From NCBI GenBank assembly GCA_022842725.1, contig JALHOZ010000001.1:1-64000 (forward strand): a stretch of DNA of 64,000 nucleotides. The letters run 5' to 3'. Position numbers and translations under genes: made by a program. Source of the stretch: Saprospiraceae bacterium. Lineage in GTDB: Bacteria; Bacteroidota; Bacteroidia; Chitinophagales; Saprospiraceae. The notes under the pieces were generated by a model. That model was given only the letters and a program-made list of their open reading frames with translations, searched no databases and had not been told where the DNA came from. Below are positions 8,888 through 17,802 of the stretch, in pieces (within the stretch, counting starts at the first letter, position 1; every line of letters starts with the position of its first letter).

Positions 8888-9652
8888 ATGAGCCGATATT
8901 TTTTGGTATTATCATATTGCGGAACTAAATTTAATGGTTGGCAAAGTCAAAACCGACAACAGGAATCAAGATGTGTTCAGGAGGTTTTGGAAAACAGTTT
9001 TTTTACCCTGACCCGAAATCATCACGAAATCACAGGTTGTGGAAGAACGGATACAGGAGTACATGCCAAAAGGTACATTGCACATGTTGATAGCAATTCT
9101 GACCTGACGGATCCCCGATTTTTAGTAAAAATAAATACATTGTTACCTGAAGATATTGTGATACACGATATCTTTAAGGTAAAGGACAGTGCTCATGCGA
9201 GATTTGACGCGGTAAGCAGGTCTTATACCTATCATATTCACCTTTCAAAATCTCCGTTTCCTGAATTATCATTTCACTACTTTTACAAAAAACCGCAACT
9301 TCATGTTTTAAATGAAGCTGCAGGATTATTACTAAAATATCAGGATTTTAACACCTTTTGTAAAACAAAAACGGATGTTACATCTACAATTTGTAACATT
9401 ACAAAAGCAAACTGGATCATGATTGATGAAGACCATTTAGAGTTTCAAATCAGTGCTGACAGGTTTCTGAGGGGTATGGTGAGATTAATAACCGGTATGT
9501 GTCTTGATGTGGACAGAGGCAAATTAAGCCTTGACGAGGTCAGATATTCATTAGAAAATAAAAGCAGGCTACCCCGACATTGGAGTGTGCCTGCTTTAGG
9601 ATTATTTTTAAAAGATATTGAATATCCGGATATCATCAGAGAGAACAAATAA
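8888..9652 (+). CDS. truA: tRNA pseudouridine(38-40) synthase TruA
   Basis: TruA isomerises uridines 38-40 in the anticodon arm of tRNAs. The 254-residue product carries the catalytic Asp55 in the motif CGRTDTGVHA and the downstream RFDAVSRSYTYHI and RFLRGMVRLI motifs of the family. Length is typical. It lies 8 bases after clpX, so it is probably cotranscribed with the clp genes. It ends tail to tail with the EF-G-like gene, 37 bases away, and no clear terminator lies between them. Confidence 0.93.
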   Translation: MSRYFLVLSYCGTKFNGWQSQNRQQESRCVQEVLENSFFTLTRNHHEITGCGRTDTGVHAKRYIAHVDSNSDLTDPRFLVKINTLLPEDIVIHDIFKVKDSAHARFDAVSRSYTYHIHLSKSPFPELSFHYFYKKPQLHVLNEAAGLLLKYQDFNTFCKTKTDVTSTICNITKANWIMIDEDHLEFQISADRFLRGMVRLITGMCLDVDRGKLSLDEVRYSLENKSRLPRHWSVPALGLFLKDIEYPDIIRENK

Positions 9653-9689
9653 ATTACTTCATTCTTTACTGATTACAATATCCTGATTA

Positions 9690-11822
9690 TCAATGATGAT
9701 GTTCTTCATCTTCCTCTTTGTGAGCATCAATCAGTTTTTGTTGGATATCTGAAGGAACAGCAACATAATCTGCAAATTTTCTGGTGAAATTTGCTCTTCC
9801 CTGAGATATAGATCTCAATTTTGAAGAATATTGATACATTTCTGACAAAGGAACTCTTGCTTTGATTTTTTGATGATGTCCATCAGAATCCATTCCCATA
9901 ATGATAGCCCGTCTCGTCTGAAGATCGCCCATAATGTCTCCCATGGCTGATTCAGGACAGGTAATTTCGACGTCATAAATAGGTTCAAGAATTTGTGGAT
10001 GAGCATTTTTAAATGCGGTTTTAAATGCGCCGATAGAAGCAAGCATAAAAGCCATATCATTTGAGTCAACCGGGTGCATTTTTCCGTCATAAATACAAAC
10101 TCTGATATCCTGACAATTTGATCCTGTCAAAGGCCCCTCGACCATTTTTTGCATGATACCTTTTTTGATGGCACTTGCATATTTGGCATCTACTGTTCCT
10201 CCGACAATACACCAGTAAAAGGCCAGTTTGCCTCCCCAGTCCAGACTTTCGACTTCTATGTTTTTAACGGTTAGTCCTGACGGGTCCGGCATACCTTCAT
10301 AATAAGGTTCTATGCGCATGTGAACTTCACCGAATTGGCCTGCGCCGCCACTTTGTTTTTTATGGCGGTATACTTCATTAGCGACTTTTGTTATAGTCTC
10401 ACGATACGGAATTTTAGGCTGTTCAAAATCCATGTGTACCCCATTAACTTTTTCGATTCTGTATTTAATCAGGTCGAGATGGAGCTGACCCTGTCCGTGA
10501 AGAATCGTTTGTTTTAGTGTAGGTGACTGTTCGAGTATCAATGTGGGATCTTCTTCTTCGATCTGGTGGAGAGATTTTATCAACTTTTCCATATCATTTT
10601 TAGAAGGCGGCATTACGGCAGTATCAATTCTTGGAGCCGGAAAATGAATCGGATCCAAAGAAGAAGTAAACCCCTTGGCGGAAAGGGTATTGTTGGTATG
10701 AGAGTTTTTAAGTTTTAAAGTAACACCAATATCTCCTGCCTGGAGGTAATCAATAGTGTTTCTAACTTTTCCATTGGCTTCGTATACGCCACTGATTCTT
10801 TCACCCTGAAGATTTTTAAGATTGGTAAGGTCATCGCCGGCTTTAACTGTTCCGGAATAAACTTTAAAATAACTCACCAAACCAACCTGTGGTTCGGACA
10901 TAGTTTTATAAATAAATAAAACGGCAGGACCTTTAGGGTCACAAGGTAAGTTTTTGCCGTCTTCGAGTAAGGCAGCCGGTCTGTCTGCCGGAGAAGGTAT
11001 GATATCATTGATAAAACCCATGATTCTGCCACTACCCATATTTTTTAGTGATGAGGCACAAAAAACCGGAAAAATCTGTTGGTTTGCCAAAGCTATTGTC
11101 AGTCCTTTTGACAGTTCTTCTTCAGACAATGTTCCGGATTCAAAATACTTATCCATGAGACCTTCATCGTTTTCGGCTGCGGCTTCGACGATGGCATTGT
11201 GTAATGCGGCGACTTTTTCTTTTTCACTATCAGGAATATCTTGTTTTTTGGGTTTTCCACCCTGAGGATCAAAAACATACATGGTCATCCTCAAAGCATC
11301 TATGATGGAATTAAATCCTGAGCCAGAATTATAAGGATATTGGAATAATATGGCTTTTGGTCCAAATCTGTCCTTTATTTGTTCTGAAGCCAGTTCAAAA
11401 TCAGCTTTTTCATGATCCATCTGATTAACGACAAACATTGCCGGCGTCTGAAATTTTTGTATGTATTCCCATATAATTTCAGTTCCTACTTCCACACCAT
11501 GGGCTGCATTAACCAGGACCAAAGCAGAGTCAGAAACTTTCAGAGAACAGACAACTTCTCCGATAAAATCGTCAAATCCCGGGGTATCGATGATATTGAT
11601 TTTTGAATCCCTCCATTTGACATGCATTAACGTACTAAAAAGGGAGTTCCCTCTCTCTTGTTCGATATTGGTAAAGTCAGAGATGGTGTTGCCACTTTGT
11701 ACATTACCCATTCTGTTTATGGCTCCGGATTCGAAAAGCATAGTTTCTGCAAAACTTGTCTTACCGGAGCCGGAATGGCCCAACAAAACTACATTACGGA
11801 TTTTTTTGGTATCTACACTCAT
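9690..11822 (-). CDS. EF-G-like translation GTPase (second EF-G family)
   Basis: A 710-residue GTPase with the whole EF-G domain order: G domain, domain II (about 310-390), then III, IV and V. It belongs to the EF-G-like group that coexists with canonical FusA in Bacteroidota. The P-loop is GHSGSGKT (15-22), not AHIDAGKT. G3 is DTPGFDDF, and G4 reads NQMD where NKMD is usual. The tail ends in EEDEEHHH. I used the ATG at 11822; the open frame extends 42 codons further, but that part is low complexity and the P-loop would sit unusually deep. The precise role in translation (translocation, recycling or stress) cannot be told. Confidence 0.88.
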   Translation of the reverse strand: MSVDTKKIRNVVLLGHSGSGKTSFAETMLFESGAINRMGNVQSGNTISDFTNIEQERGNSLFSTLMHVKWRDSKINIIDTPGFDDFIGEVVCSLKVSDSALVLVNAAHGVEVGTEIIWEYIQKFQTPAMFVVNQMDHEKADFELASEQIKDRFGPKAILFQYPYNSGSGFNSIIDALRMTMYVFDPQGGKPKKQDIPDSEKEKVAALHNAIVEAAAENDEGLMDKYFESGTLSEEELSKGLTIALANQQIFPVFCASSLKNMGSGRIMGFINDIIPSPADRPAALLEDGKNLPCDPKGPAVLFIYKTMSEPQVGLVSYFKVYSGTVKAGDDLTNLKNLQGERISGVYEANGKVRNTIDYLQAGDIGVTLKLKNSHTNNTLSAKGFTSSLDPIHFPAPRIDTAVMPPSKNDMEKLIKSLHQIEEEDPTLILEQSPTLKQTILHGQGQLHLDLIKYRIEKVNGVHMDFEQPKIPYRETITKVANEVYRHKKQSGGAGQFGEVHMRIEPYYEGMPDPSGLTVKNIEVESLDWGGKLAFYWCIVGGTVDAKYASAIKKGIMQKMVEGPLTGSNCQDIRVCIYDGKMHPVDSNDMAFMLASIGAFKTAFKNAHPQILEPIYDVEITCPESAMGDIMGDLQTRRAIIMGMDSDGHHQKIKARVPLSEMYQYSSKLRSISQGRANFTRKFADYVAVPSDIQQKLIDAHKEEDEEHHH

Positions 11823-12080
11823 GATACATGGTTTAGGTTTTTGTAAATTTGAATCTGATGATATTACCAGTATTCTATCGACCGAAAAGGTAGCACTTTC
11901 TGAGTTGTTAACAAAATATTTACAAATAAAAATGAAAGAAACAGACATGATATTTATCAGTAGAATGTTTTAACATATTTAGATTGTTCACCATCAGATT
12001 ATTGTAAATTATTAATTATTCTATATACTTTTTATAGTGAAACAAAGACAAAATCTGTGTTACTTTGTCATTTGAAATGT

Positions 12081-12959
12081 ATGTCAGATAATAAAGTAGA
12101 CAGAACGGCTTGGTTTTTGCTTATCGGGTTAAGTTTGATTTGGGGATGTTCTTTTATTCTCATCAAAAAAGCCCTGATTGCCTTTTCTCCTTATCAGCTT
12201 GGTGCTTTAAGGCTGGGGATATCTTCTTTAGCCTTCACGCCTGTTATTCTCATTTACCGGAAAGAGATTCCCTGGAATCGATTGGGCACATTTTTTATGG
12301 TAGGCCTGACCGGAAGCGGAATTCCTGCTTTTTTATTTTTTATTGCGCAAACAAAAGTAAATTCTTCGATTGCCGGGGTGTTAAACAGTATGACGCCGAT
12401 CTGGACATTAATATTGGGTGGATTATTGTTTAAAACGGGATTTTCGAAGTTGAAAATTGCGGGCGTATTACTAGGGTTTGTAGGTGCTGTATCCTTGATG
12501 TGGAAAGGAAGTGGTCAGGATATGAGTAATCAGCCTTTGTATGGATTATTGATATTGTTGGCTACACTTTGTTATGGTACCAGTGTCAATTTGGTTCAAT
12601 ATTTTTTTTCGGGTGTTCGTCCGTTAATCATCAGTGCCGTGTCTTTTTTTACCGTAGGAATTCCTGCAATCATTTATTTATTAACGACAGATGTTTTTTC
12701 CATTGTCCAAAATCATCCTGATGCTATGTATTCATTGGCTTCAGTGACCGCATTGTCCATATTTGGTACGGTGATCGCAAGTGTAGTATTCTATCATTTG
12801 GTACAAAAAACCAATGCTGTATTCGGTAGCACCACGACGTATTTTATGCCAATTGTAGCATTGGCATGGGGATTTTTGGACAAAGAATACATTGGTCTTC
12901 AACATTTATTTTCAATGATGTTGATTTTATCCGGAGTTTATTTAATCAAAAAAGGGTGA
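12081..12959 (+). CDS. DMT/EamA family transporter
   Basis: This inner-membrane exporter belongs to the drug/metabolite transporter superfamily. The 292-residue protein has ten predicted helices in two EamA repeats (about 1-140 and 150-292). The typical first-helix signature LIWGCSFILIKKAL is near the N-terminus and GVYLIKKG closes the chain. The ATG at 12081 was chosen over one 8 codons upstream because MSDNKVDRTAW gives a short cytosolic lead before helix 1. The SET-domain gene starts two bases after its stop codon. The substrate cannot be inferred. Confidence 0.88.
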   Translation: MSDNKVDRTAWFLLIGLSLIWGCSFILIKKALIAFSPYQLGALRLGISSLAFTPVILIYRKEIPWNRLGTFFMVGLTGSGIPAFLFFIAQTKVNSSIAGVLNSMTPIWTLILGGLLFKTGFSKLKIAGVLLGFVGAVSLMWKGSGQDMSNQPLYGLLILLATLCYGTSVNLVQYFFSGVRPLIISAVSFFTVGIPAIIYLLTTDVFSIVQNHPDAMYSLASVTALSIFGTVIASVVFYHLVQKTNAVFGSTTTYFMPIVALAWGFLDKEYIGLQHLFSMMLILSGVYLIKKG

Positions 12960-12960
12960 T

Positions 12961-13344
12961 ATGTTACATGTTCCCGGTTTATATATTGTGTATCAGGAAG
13001 GCAAAGGAAGGTCTGTTTTTACTTCCATTCCTTTGAGGGAAGGAGATCTGATTGAAATTTGTCCCGTTATCGTGATCCCATCTGTGGAAGTACCTGTTAT
13101 ACACAAAACCTTTTTGCATGACTATTATTTTTTGTGGGGAGAAAACATGAAATCGTGTGCCATAGCTTTAGGTTACGGAAGTTTGTACAATCATGAAGTA
13201 GATCCTAATGCAAATTTTTTGCTTGATTTTGAAAATGAACACATTGAAATTCATGCTATTAAAGATATTGAGGCAGGGGAAGAAATTACGATTAATTATC
13301 ACGGAGAACCCGGAGATGACGAGCCATTATGGTTTCCAATTTAG
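12961..13344 (+). CDS. Minimal SET-domain protein (putative lysine methyltransferase)
   Basis: SET proteins transfer methyl groups from S-adenosylmethionine to protein lysines. The 127-residue protein is essentially a bare SET domain. The SET-type NH motif is in LYNHEVDPNANF (about 76-87), and the C-terminal catalytic motif is GEEITINYHGEP (about 103-114). The N-terminal GKGRSVFTS corresponds to the SAM-binding GxG region. It lacks pre- and post-SET cysteine clusters, as many bacterial SET proteins do. It overlaps neither neighbour but lies between a transporter and a CPBP protease in one apparent operon. The target protein is unknown. Confidence 0.85.
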   Translation: MLHVPGLYIVYQEGKGRSVFTSIPLREGDLIEICPVIVIPSVEVPVIHKTFLHDYYFLWGENMKSCAIALGYGSLYNHEVDPNANFLLDFENEHIEIHAIKDIEAGEEITINYHGEPGDDEPLWFPI

Positions 13345-13360
13345 TAAAAAACAGTATAAT

Positions 13361-14077
13361 ATGTCCACACATTGGTATGACCATTTTTTATTTGCTTTGA
13401 TGGGTGTTGTCATTCCGTTAATGAGTTTTTATTCAAAAATAGCTGTCAAAGACGATGATGTAGATTTTATATTGCCTCCTAAAAAACAAATGTACATCAA
13501 CAATTTTTTTCTTTTGCTGATTGGCCTTCTTTTATGTCTTACAGCATGGAATGCCGGGAAAAACGACTGGAATTTGTTGGGTTTTCAAAAGCCGGATACA
13601 AACTCAATCGTATTTTTAGGAATAGGAATTTTATTGACTGTTTATATAACAGATGGTTTAATTCAGATTAGAAACTTTAAGCGTAGTGATGACAACGATC
13701 AATTGGTAAAGGATATTCTACCATCAAACCGGAGTGAATACTTTTACTTTCTTCCATTAGCTATAATGGCCGGTATAAGTGAAGAAATTATATTCAGAGC
13801 ATATCTGTATCATTACCTTATGAGTTTTTATCCTGATTTTATTTGGGGTTCATACCTGACCATTTTTATTACTTCTGTAGGATTTAGTTTATCACATTTG
13901 TATCAGGGTTGGTTGTCGGCCTTCAAAATATGTTGTATTTCGTTTTTATTCGGAATCATATATATACATTCAGGTTCTTTGTTTTTTGTGATTTTAATCC
14001 ATATTCTGATAGATGTGTTGTCCGGTATGTCCTGGTTGATTCTACCTGAACAGGAAGAACAAAAAAATCAGGAATAA
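13361..14077 (+). CDS. CPBP family intramembrane metalloprotease
   Basis: CPBP (Abi/CAAX protease-like) proteins are membrane-embedded glutamic-type proteases or related scaffolds. The 238-residue product has six to eight hydrophobic helices and the family motifs EEIIFRAYLYHYL (about 141-153), SLSHLYQG and HILIDVLSG. The ATG at 13361 is the first start after the SET gene. A longer open frame exists upstream, but that part only overlaps SET in another frame. It is the last gene of the DMT-SET-CPBP run. In other bacteria CPBP proteins act in prenyl-protein processing, bacteriocin immunity or regulation; which applies here is unknown. Confidence 0.85.
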   Translation: MSTHWYDHFLFALMGVVIPLMSFYSKIAVKDDDVDFILPPKKQMYINNFFLLLIGLLLCLTAWNAGKNDWNLLGFQKPDTNSIVFLGIGILLTVYITDGLIQIRNFKRSDDNDQLVKDILPSNRSEYFYFLPLAIMAGISEEIIFRAYLYHYLMSFYPDFIWGSYLTIFITSVGFSLSHLYQGWLSAFKICCISFLFGIIYIHSGSLFFVILIHILIDVLSGMSWLILPEQEEQKNQE

Positions 14078-14404
14078 GGTAGTATTTTGTTTTATCTAAC
14101 CTTATAAAGGATATTTTAGATTATAAAATATAGAATATCAATGATTTAGAACAATAAACGTATCATATAAGTACCTTTCAGGACGAATAATGCTACTAAT
14201 AAGACATAAATAAATGAATGTTTCAACTGAAAGCAGGTTTTCAGAAGTCATTTTTGAGAATAGTATAATCCTGTATATTGAACTGAATTGATATAAAATG
14301 TTTGGTCTTAGAAACATATTTTGTACAAATATTCCTTTAAATGACAGCAACATTCAATAAATAATTATATTTGTCATCTAAACCCGATAAATTTATTTTC
14401 TGTG
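14078..14404. other. Intergenic stretch before the signalling locus
   Basis: This stretch of about 327 AT-rich bases has no credible gene. A 71-residue minus-strand frame (14138-14353) is low complexity and unsupported. The right end holds a TATATTTG promoter box. A weak inverted repeat (ATAAGGT/ACCTTAT) lies just after the CPBP stop codon and might act as a poor terminator. Confidence 0.5.
14366..14373 (+). promoter_or_regulatory. TATATTTG -7 box of the cyclase signalling locus
   Basis: TATATTTG matches TAnnTTTG and ends 31 bases before the ATG of the response-regulator/cyclase gene. No TTG at the right spacing is visible, so this could be a regulated or weak promoter. Confidence 0.4.
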
Positions 14405-15445
14405 ATGACTAAGATATTGGTTGTGGATGATGAATCAGATCTTGAGCATCTGATAAAACAAAAATTTCGTAAAGAAATTCGGGAGCAGGTTTATGAATTT
14501 TCTTTTGCTTTGAATGGCAAGGAGGCACTACATCTTATAGAAGATCAAAAAAACATTGATGTTATTCTGAGTGATATCAATATGCCTGAAATGGACGGAC
14601 TCACTCTTTTGTTGAAAATGAACGAAAAACCGGGTCTTACCAAAACAGTTATGGTTTCCGCTTACGGTGACATGGAAAATATCCGGACAGCCATGAATCG
14701 TGGTGCTTTTGATTTTGTGTGTAAGCCCATCAATTTTGACGATCTCAGTCTGACCATTCAAAAGACCATTAATCATGTCAATGAGTTGAAAAAAACCATG
14801 CAGGCCATAAAGGAAAACAATATTCTCAAAATGTATGTGGATGAAACGGTTATAAAGTTTATGGAAACCCGTGAATTTGAGGAGTCACTTCAGGATAATG
14901 AATCTATCGATGCCACTGTTGCATTTATTGATATTTGTGATTTTACTTCCATAAGTGAGAGTGAAAAGCCGGATACTGTTGTTCATTTATTGAATGAATA
15001 TTTTGATATAATCGTAAAAGAAATTATTAAACAAAATGGGATCATAGATAAATTTATTGGGGACGCTATTATGGCCGTTTTCAAAGGAGACTTCCACCTT
15101 GACCGTTCTTTGGATGCTTGTCTGGCTATTAAAGAAGCGGTAAGGAAAATTAAATTACCTTTTGGAGAGAATGAATTTAGACCAGAAATTTCTATTGGGG
15201 TCAATTCAGGTACTATGGTTTCCGGAAATATCGGCTGTAAAACCTTAAAACGATTTGATTATACCGTGATCGGAGATGTAGTGAATGTCGCCGCCAGATT
15301 GCAAGGCATAGCCGGTAAAGGACAGATTTACATTACCGACGAATCTTATAAAAAAATCAATGAATCCTTCAAATGTAATTTTGTTGGTGAAATGGATATT
15401 AAAAACAAAAAAGAACCGGTAAAGGTGTACGAAGTTCTCGAATAA
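14405..15445 (+). CDS. Response regulator fused to a class III nucleotide cyclase
   Basis: This is a cytosolic signalling protein of 346 residues. Residues 1-125 form a receiver domain with acidic pair D8-D9, phosphoacceptor D57 in [11 protein letters not shown] and the conserved Lys in CKPINFDD. Residues about 165-345 form an adenylate/guanylate cyclase catalytic domain with the metal Asp motifs FIDICDFTS and [25 protein letters not shown], and the nucleotide/transition-state segment [16 protein letters not shown]. All key cyclase positions look intact, so it should make cAMP (or cGMP) under phosphorelay control. A GTG one codon upstream of the ATG could also serve. The receiver resembles the separate one at 19895, hinting at a shared kinase. 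Confidence 0.92.
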   Translation: MTKILVVDDESDLEHLIKQKFRKEIREQVYEFSFALNGKEALHLIEDQKNIDVILSDINMPEMDGLTLLLKMNEKPGLTKTVMVSAYGDMENIRTAMNRGAFDFVCKPINFDDLSLTIQKTINHVNELKKTMQAIKENNILKMYVDETVIKFMETREFEESLQDNESIDATVAFIDICDFTSISESEKPDTVVHLLNEYFDIIVKEIIKQNGIIDKFIGDAIMAVFKGDFHLDRSLDACLAIKEAVRKIKLPFGENEFRPEISIGVNSGTMVSGNIGCKTLKRFDYTVIGDVVNVAARLQGIAGKGQIYITDESYKKINESFKCNFVGEMDIKNKKEPVKVYEVLE

Positions 15446-15478
15446 TTATTTTTCACAAAAATTTTACGAACGACCCAT

Positions 15479-16564
15479 ATGGAAACCATATATCAACCCA
15501 TTTTTTCAAAAATTCCTGAACCGGGTCATGAACCAAAAGATATTCTGACTTTTGATCAGTTTATTACATTGTTAAAAGAAGAAGAGGATTATTATCCCGG
15601 AGAGCAGCATCATACCTGTCTCATGATTTCACGGTTGAGAAAAATATTTTATGATAAATGGGGCTGGAATAAAGAATTAATCAAAGGTGCGGCACATATA
15701 GAAAGCCGATATGATGTCCTCATCATCGAAGAAGGCACAGAACATACAAAAGAAATAAAAAGGTTTAAAAATTTTGCCTACAGTCCCAAACACCGGAGTG
15801 TCGTCTATAAAAACAATGATAAAGTGTATGGAAATTCAAGGGCCGGTCAACCTACATTTATCTATAGTCACGATCATCAGGAAGTGATCATGCCCGATGG
15901 CTATTATTGCGATTTAGCACATTTATTGGCGGGTATTGATGCAGCAAATTACAGGCAAATAGTGACGCCGTTGCCACATTTTTTGCGCTTTTTACAATTT
16001 ATGGCTCCATATGTAGGTTATAACATGGACATGGCTACATGGCTGGGAGACATAGGTAGTGCGTCAGGAGATTTCTTTTTTCACAAGCTTCTTCACGGAA
16101 AACCAGCTGATGCTTCCGAACAACAAAAATATATTGAAGTCAATGCTCCAGGCTCAGATATGCTTGGCAATATTGATGCTTACGTCATCAATGCAAGTTA
16201 TGATGTGAGAACCAATAACGGTATGCGATTTACAGAAATACTGGAGGACTATTATAAAAATGAACAATCGCCGAAAAAATCCAGAATACGTATTTTTTGT
16301 AAAGAAGTGGGCTTGGGGTCGTGGAACGGGACTTCATTTTCGGAAGAGGCAAAATGGTTATCCTACTATAAAAAACAATTGAGGAATGAGACATCTTTTC
16401 AGGTATTCAGTGTTACAGATGAAAAAATACATAGCGTTTGGATGCCATTAGTGGTTTGGTTTGGTTTTTACAAGGACATACTGAAAGGGGAAGAGCTATT
16501 AAAAATTTTCATAGAAGCCCTTAAGACAGAAATAATAAAGGAAATCCGGGAATATCCAATCTAA
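15479..16564 (+). CDS. Uncharacterised protein of the cyclase locus
   Basis: This is a soluble 361-residue protein with no signal peptide and no membrane helix. I do not recognise its family. Visible features are a His/Asp-rich centre (YSHDHQEVIMPDGYYCDLAHLL around 137-158 and GDIGSASGDFFFHKLL around 190-205) and a second conserved-looking segment NAPGSDMLGNIDAYVI. The His, Asp and Ser clustering would be compatible with a hydrolase or metal site, but this is only a guess. It starts 33 bases after the cyclase gene and ends 30 bases before a polytopic membrane protein, so it belongs to this operon and may sense, make or process the signal. Confidence 0.6.
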   Translation: METIYQPIFSKIPEPGHEPKDILTFDQFITLLKEEEDYYPGEQHHTCLMISRLRKIFYDKWGWNKELIKGAAHIESRYDVLIIEEGTEHTKEIKRFKNFAYSPKHRSVVYKNNDKVYGNSRAGQPTFIYSHDHQEVIMPDGYYCDLAHLLAGIDAANYRQIVTPLPHFLRFLQFMAPYVGYNMDMATWLGDIGSASGDFFFHKLLHGKPADASEQQKYIEVNAPGSDMLGNIDAYVINASYDVRTNNGMRFTEILEDYYKNEQSPKKSRIRIFCKEVGLGSWNGTSFSEEAKWLSYYKKQLRNETSFQVFSVTDEKIHSVWMPLVVWFGFYKDILKGEELLKIFIEALKTEIIKEIREYPI

Positions 16565-16594
16565 TCAAAACAACAAAACATTAAACCAACCATC

Positions 16595-17794
16595 ATGAGC
16601 GAAACAAAATCTTTAAAACTTCAACTTTTAACCATTGCTGCAATTTTTGCAGTGCCTTACCTCGGTGCATATATGTATTACGGAGGTGTGTTTCCTGAGG
16701 ATTATTTTGCTTTTCCTCATTTAACAGCATCAGATAAACCATGTTTTTCTATGCCGATCTTTATCGTCGGGTGTCTGGCGGCAACTGGATTGACTGTATT
16801 TTTATTTTTTCCGGGCTTATTAGGGTTTAAAAAAGTAAAAAGTGAAGACCATACACCCGTTCAAAAAGTGGCTTTCCCCATTTGGTTTTGGGTAGGTTTG
16901 ATCATGTGGGGAAGTGCTATGATCTGTTTTGTCTTTCAATTAGAATATCCGAAATTACTGGTCAATTGGGCAGATTTGCCTCTTTTTTGGGGATTGACAC
17001 TTATGTTGGACGGATGGGTGTATGTACGCAGAGGTGGTCATTCCATTATCAAAGATTATCCTAAAGCTATTATTGGCATTGGCGTCTCTGCCATTTTGGG
17101 ATGGTTGATTTTTGAGTACCTGAATAATTTTGTTTTAGAATCATGGTATTACCCCAAAGGTACTTTAATTCCTGAAGATGAATTTGTGATTTACGCAGTT
17201 TTGGGTTCATCGGGATTGATACCACCGGCTATAGAGTTTTATGCACTGTTAAAAACATTTAAAGGCCTTTCATTAAAATATACACAGGGACCTAAAATTA
17301 CGTTTCCAAACTGGGCTTTGTATTTGGTATTAGCTATTTCGTTACTATCGTTATTTTTGGCGCCATACTATCCTGATATATTATTTCCTGCTTTATGGTA
17401 TTCGCCATTAATGCTCATTGCGGTAGTACTTACAAAATGTAAGATTTGGACACCTTTTACACCGGTCAAAAATGGTGATTACTCCTATGTTATTTTATTG
17501 TCCTTGTCGTATTTTCTTCTGGGTTTATGTTTGGAATGTTTTAATTATCTGAGTGCGACACATGTTTTGGGTGAACCGAATGCCTGCGGAGATGTCAACA
17601 AAGTAATTGACGTTACGTTTAATGCCAGTTATTGGGTGTACAGTATTCCCTATCTGAGTAAATATCACCTTTTTGAAATGCCAATTTTGGGATTTTTAGG
17701 ATATTTTCCTTTTGGAATTTATTGTGCCGTTTGGTGGATTTTATTTGCAAATATTTTGGGAATCAAGACAAATTTTAAAGAAAACGGTTGTTAA
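16595..17794 (+). CDS. Polytopic membrane protein with an internal repeat
   Basis: This 399-residue protein has about ten transmembrane helices and no recognised family. Two halves look related. In the first, residues about 170-225 carry LGWLIFEYLNN, a W-x-Y step and a GLIPPAIEF stretch. In the second, residues about 308-385 carry LGLCLECFNY, WVYSIPYL and the motif EMPILGFLGYFPFG. The spaced Glu and Trp-x-Tyr pattern recalls carotenoid-cyclase-like membrane folds, but I would not assign a function. It overlaps the open frame of the next gene and is surely cotranscribed with it. Confidence 0.6.
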   Translation: MSETKSLKLQLLTIAAIFAVPYLGAYMYYGGVFPEDYFAFPHLTASDKPCFSMPIFIVGCLAATGLTVFLFFPGLLGFKKVKSEDHTPVQKVAFPIWFWVGLIMWGSAMICFVFQLEYPKLLVNWADLPLFWGLTLMLDGWVYVRRGGHSIIKDYPKAIIGIGVSAILGWLIFEYLNNFVLESWYYPKGTLIPEDEFVIYAVLGSSGLIPPAIEFYALLKTFKGLSLKYTQGPKITFPNWALYLVLAISLLSLFLAPYYPDILFPALWYSPLMLIAVVLTKCKIWTPFTPVKNGDYSYVILLSLSYFLLGLCLECFNYLSATHVLGEPNACGDVNKVIDVTFNASYWVYSIPYLSKYHLFEMPILGFLGYFPFGIYCAVWWILFANILGIKTNFKENGC

Positions 17795-17802
17795 TTTGGA
17801 AA

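Noticed and set aside
11461-11973. 170-codon frame antisense to the EF-G-like gene
   Set aside because: Shadow frame of a well-supported GTPase; no domain or promoter.
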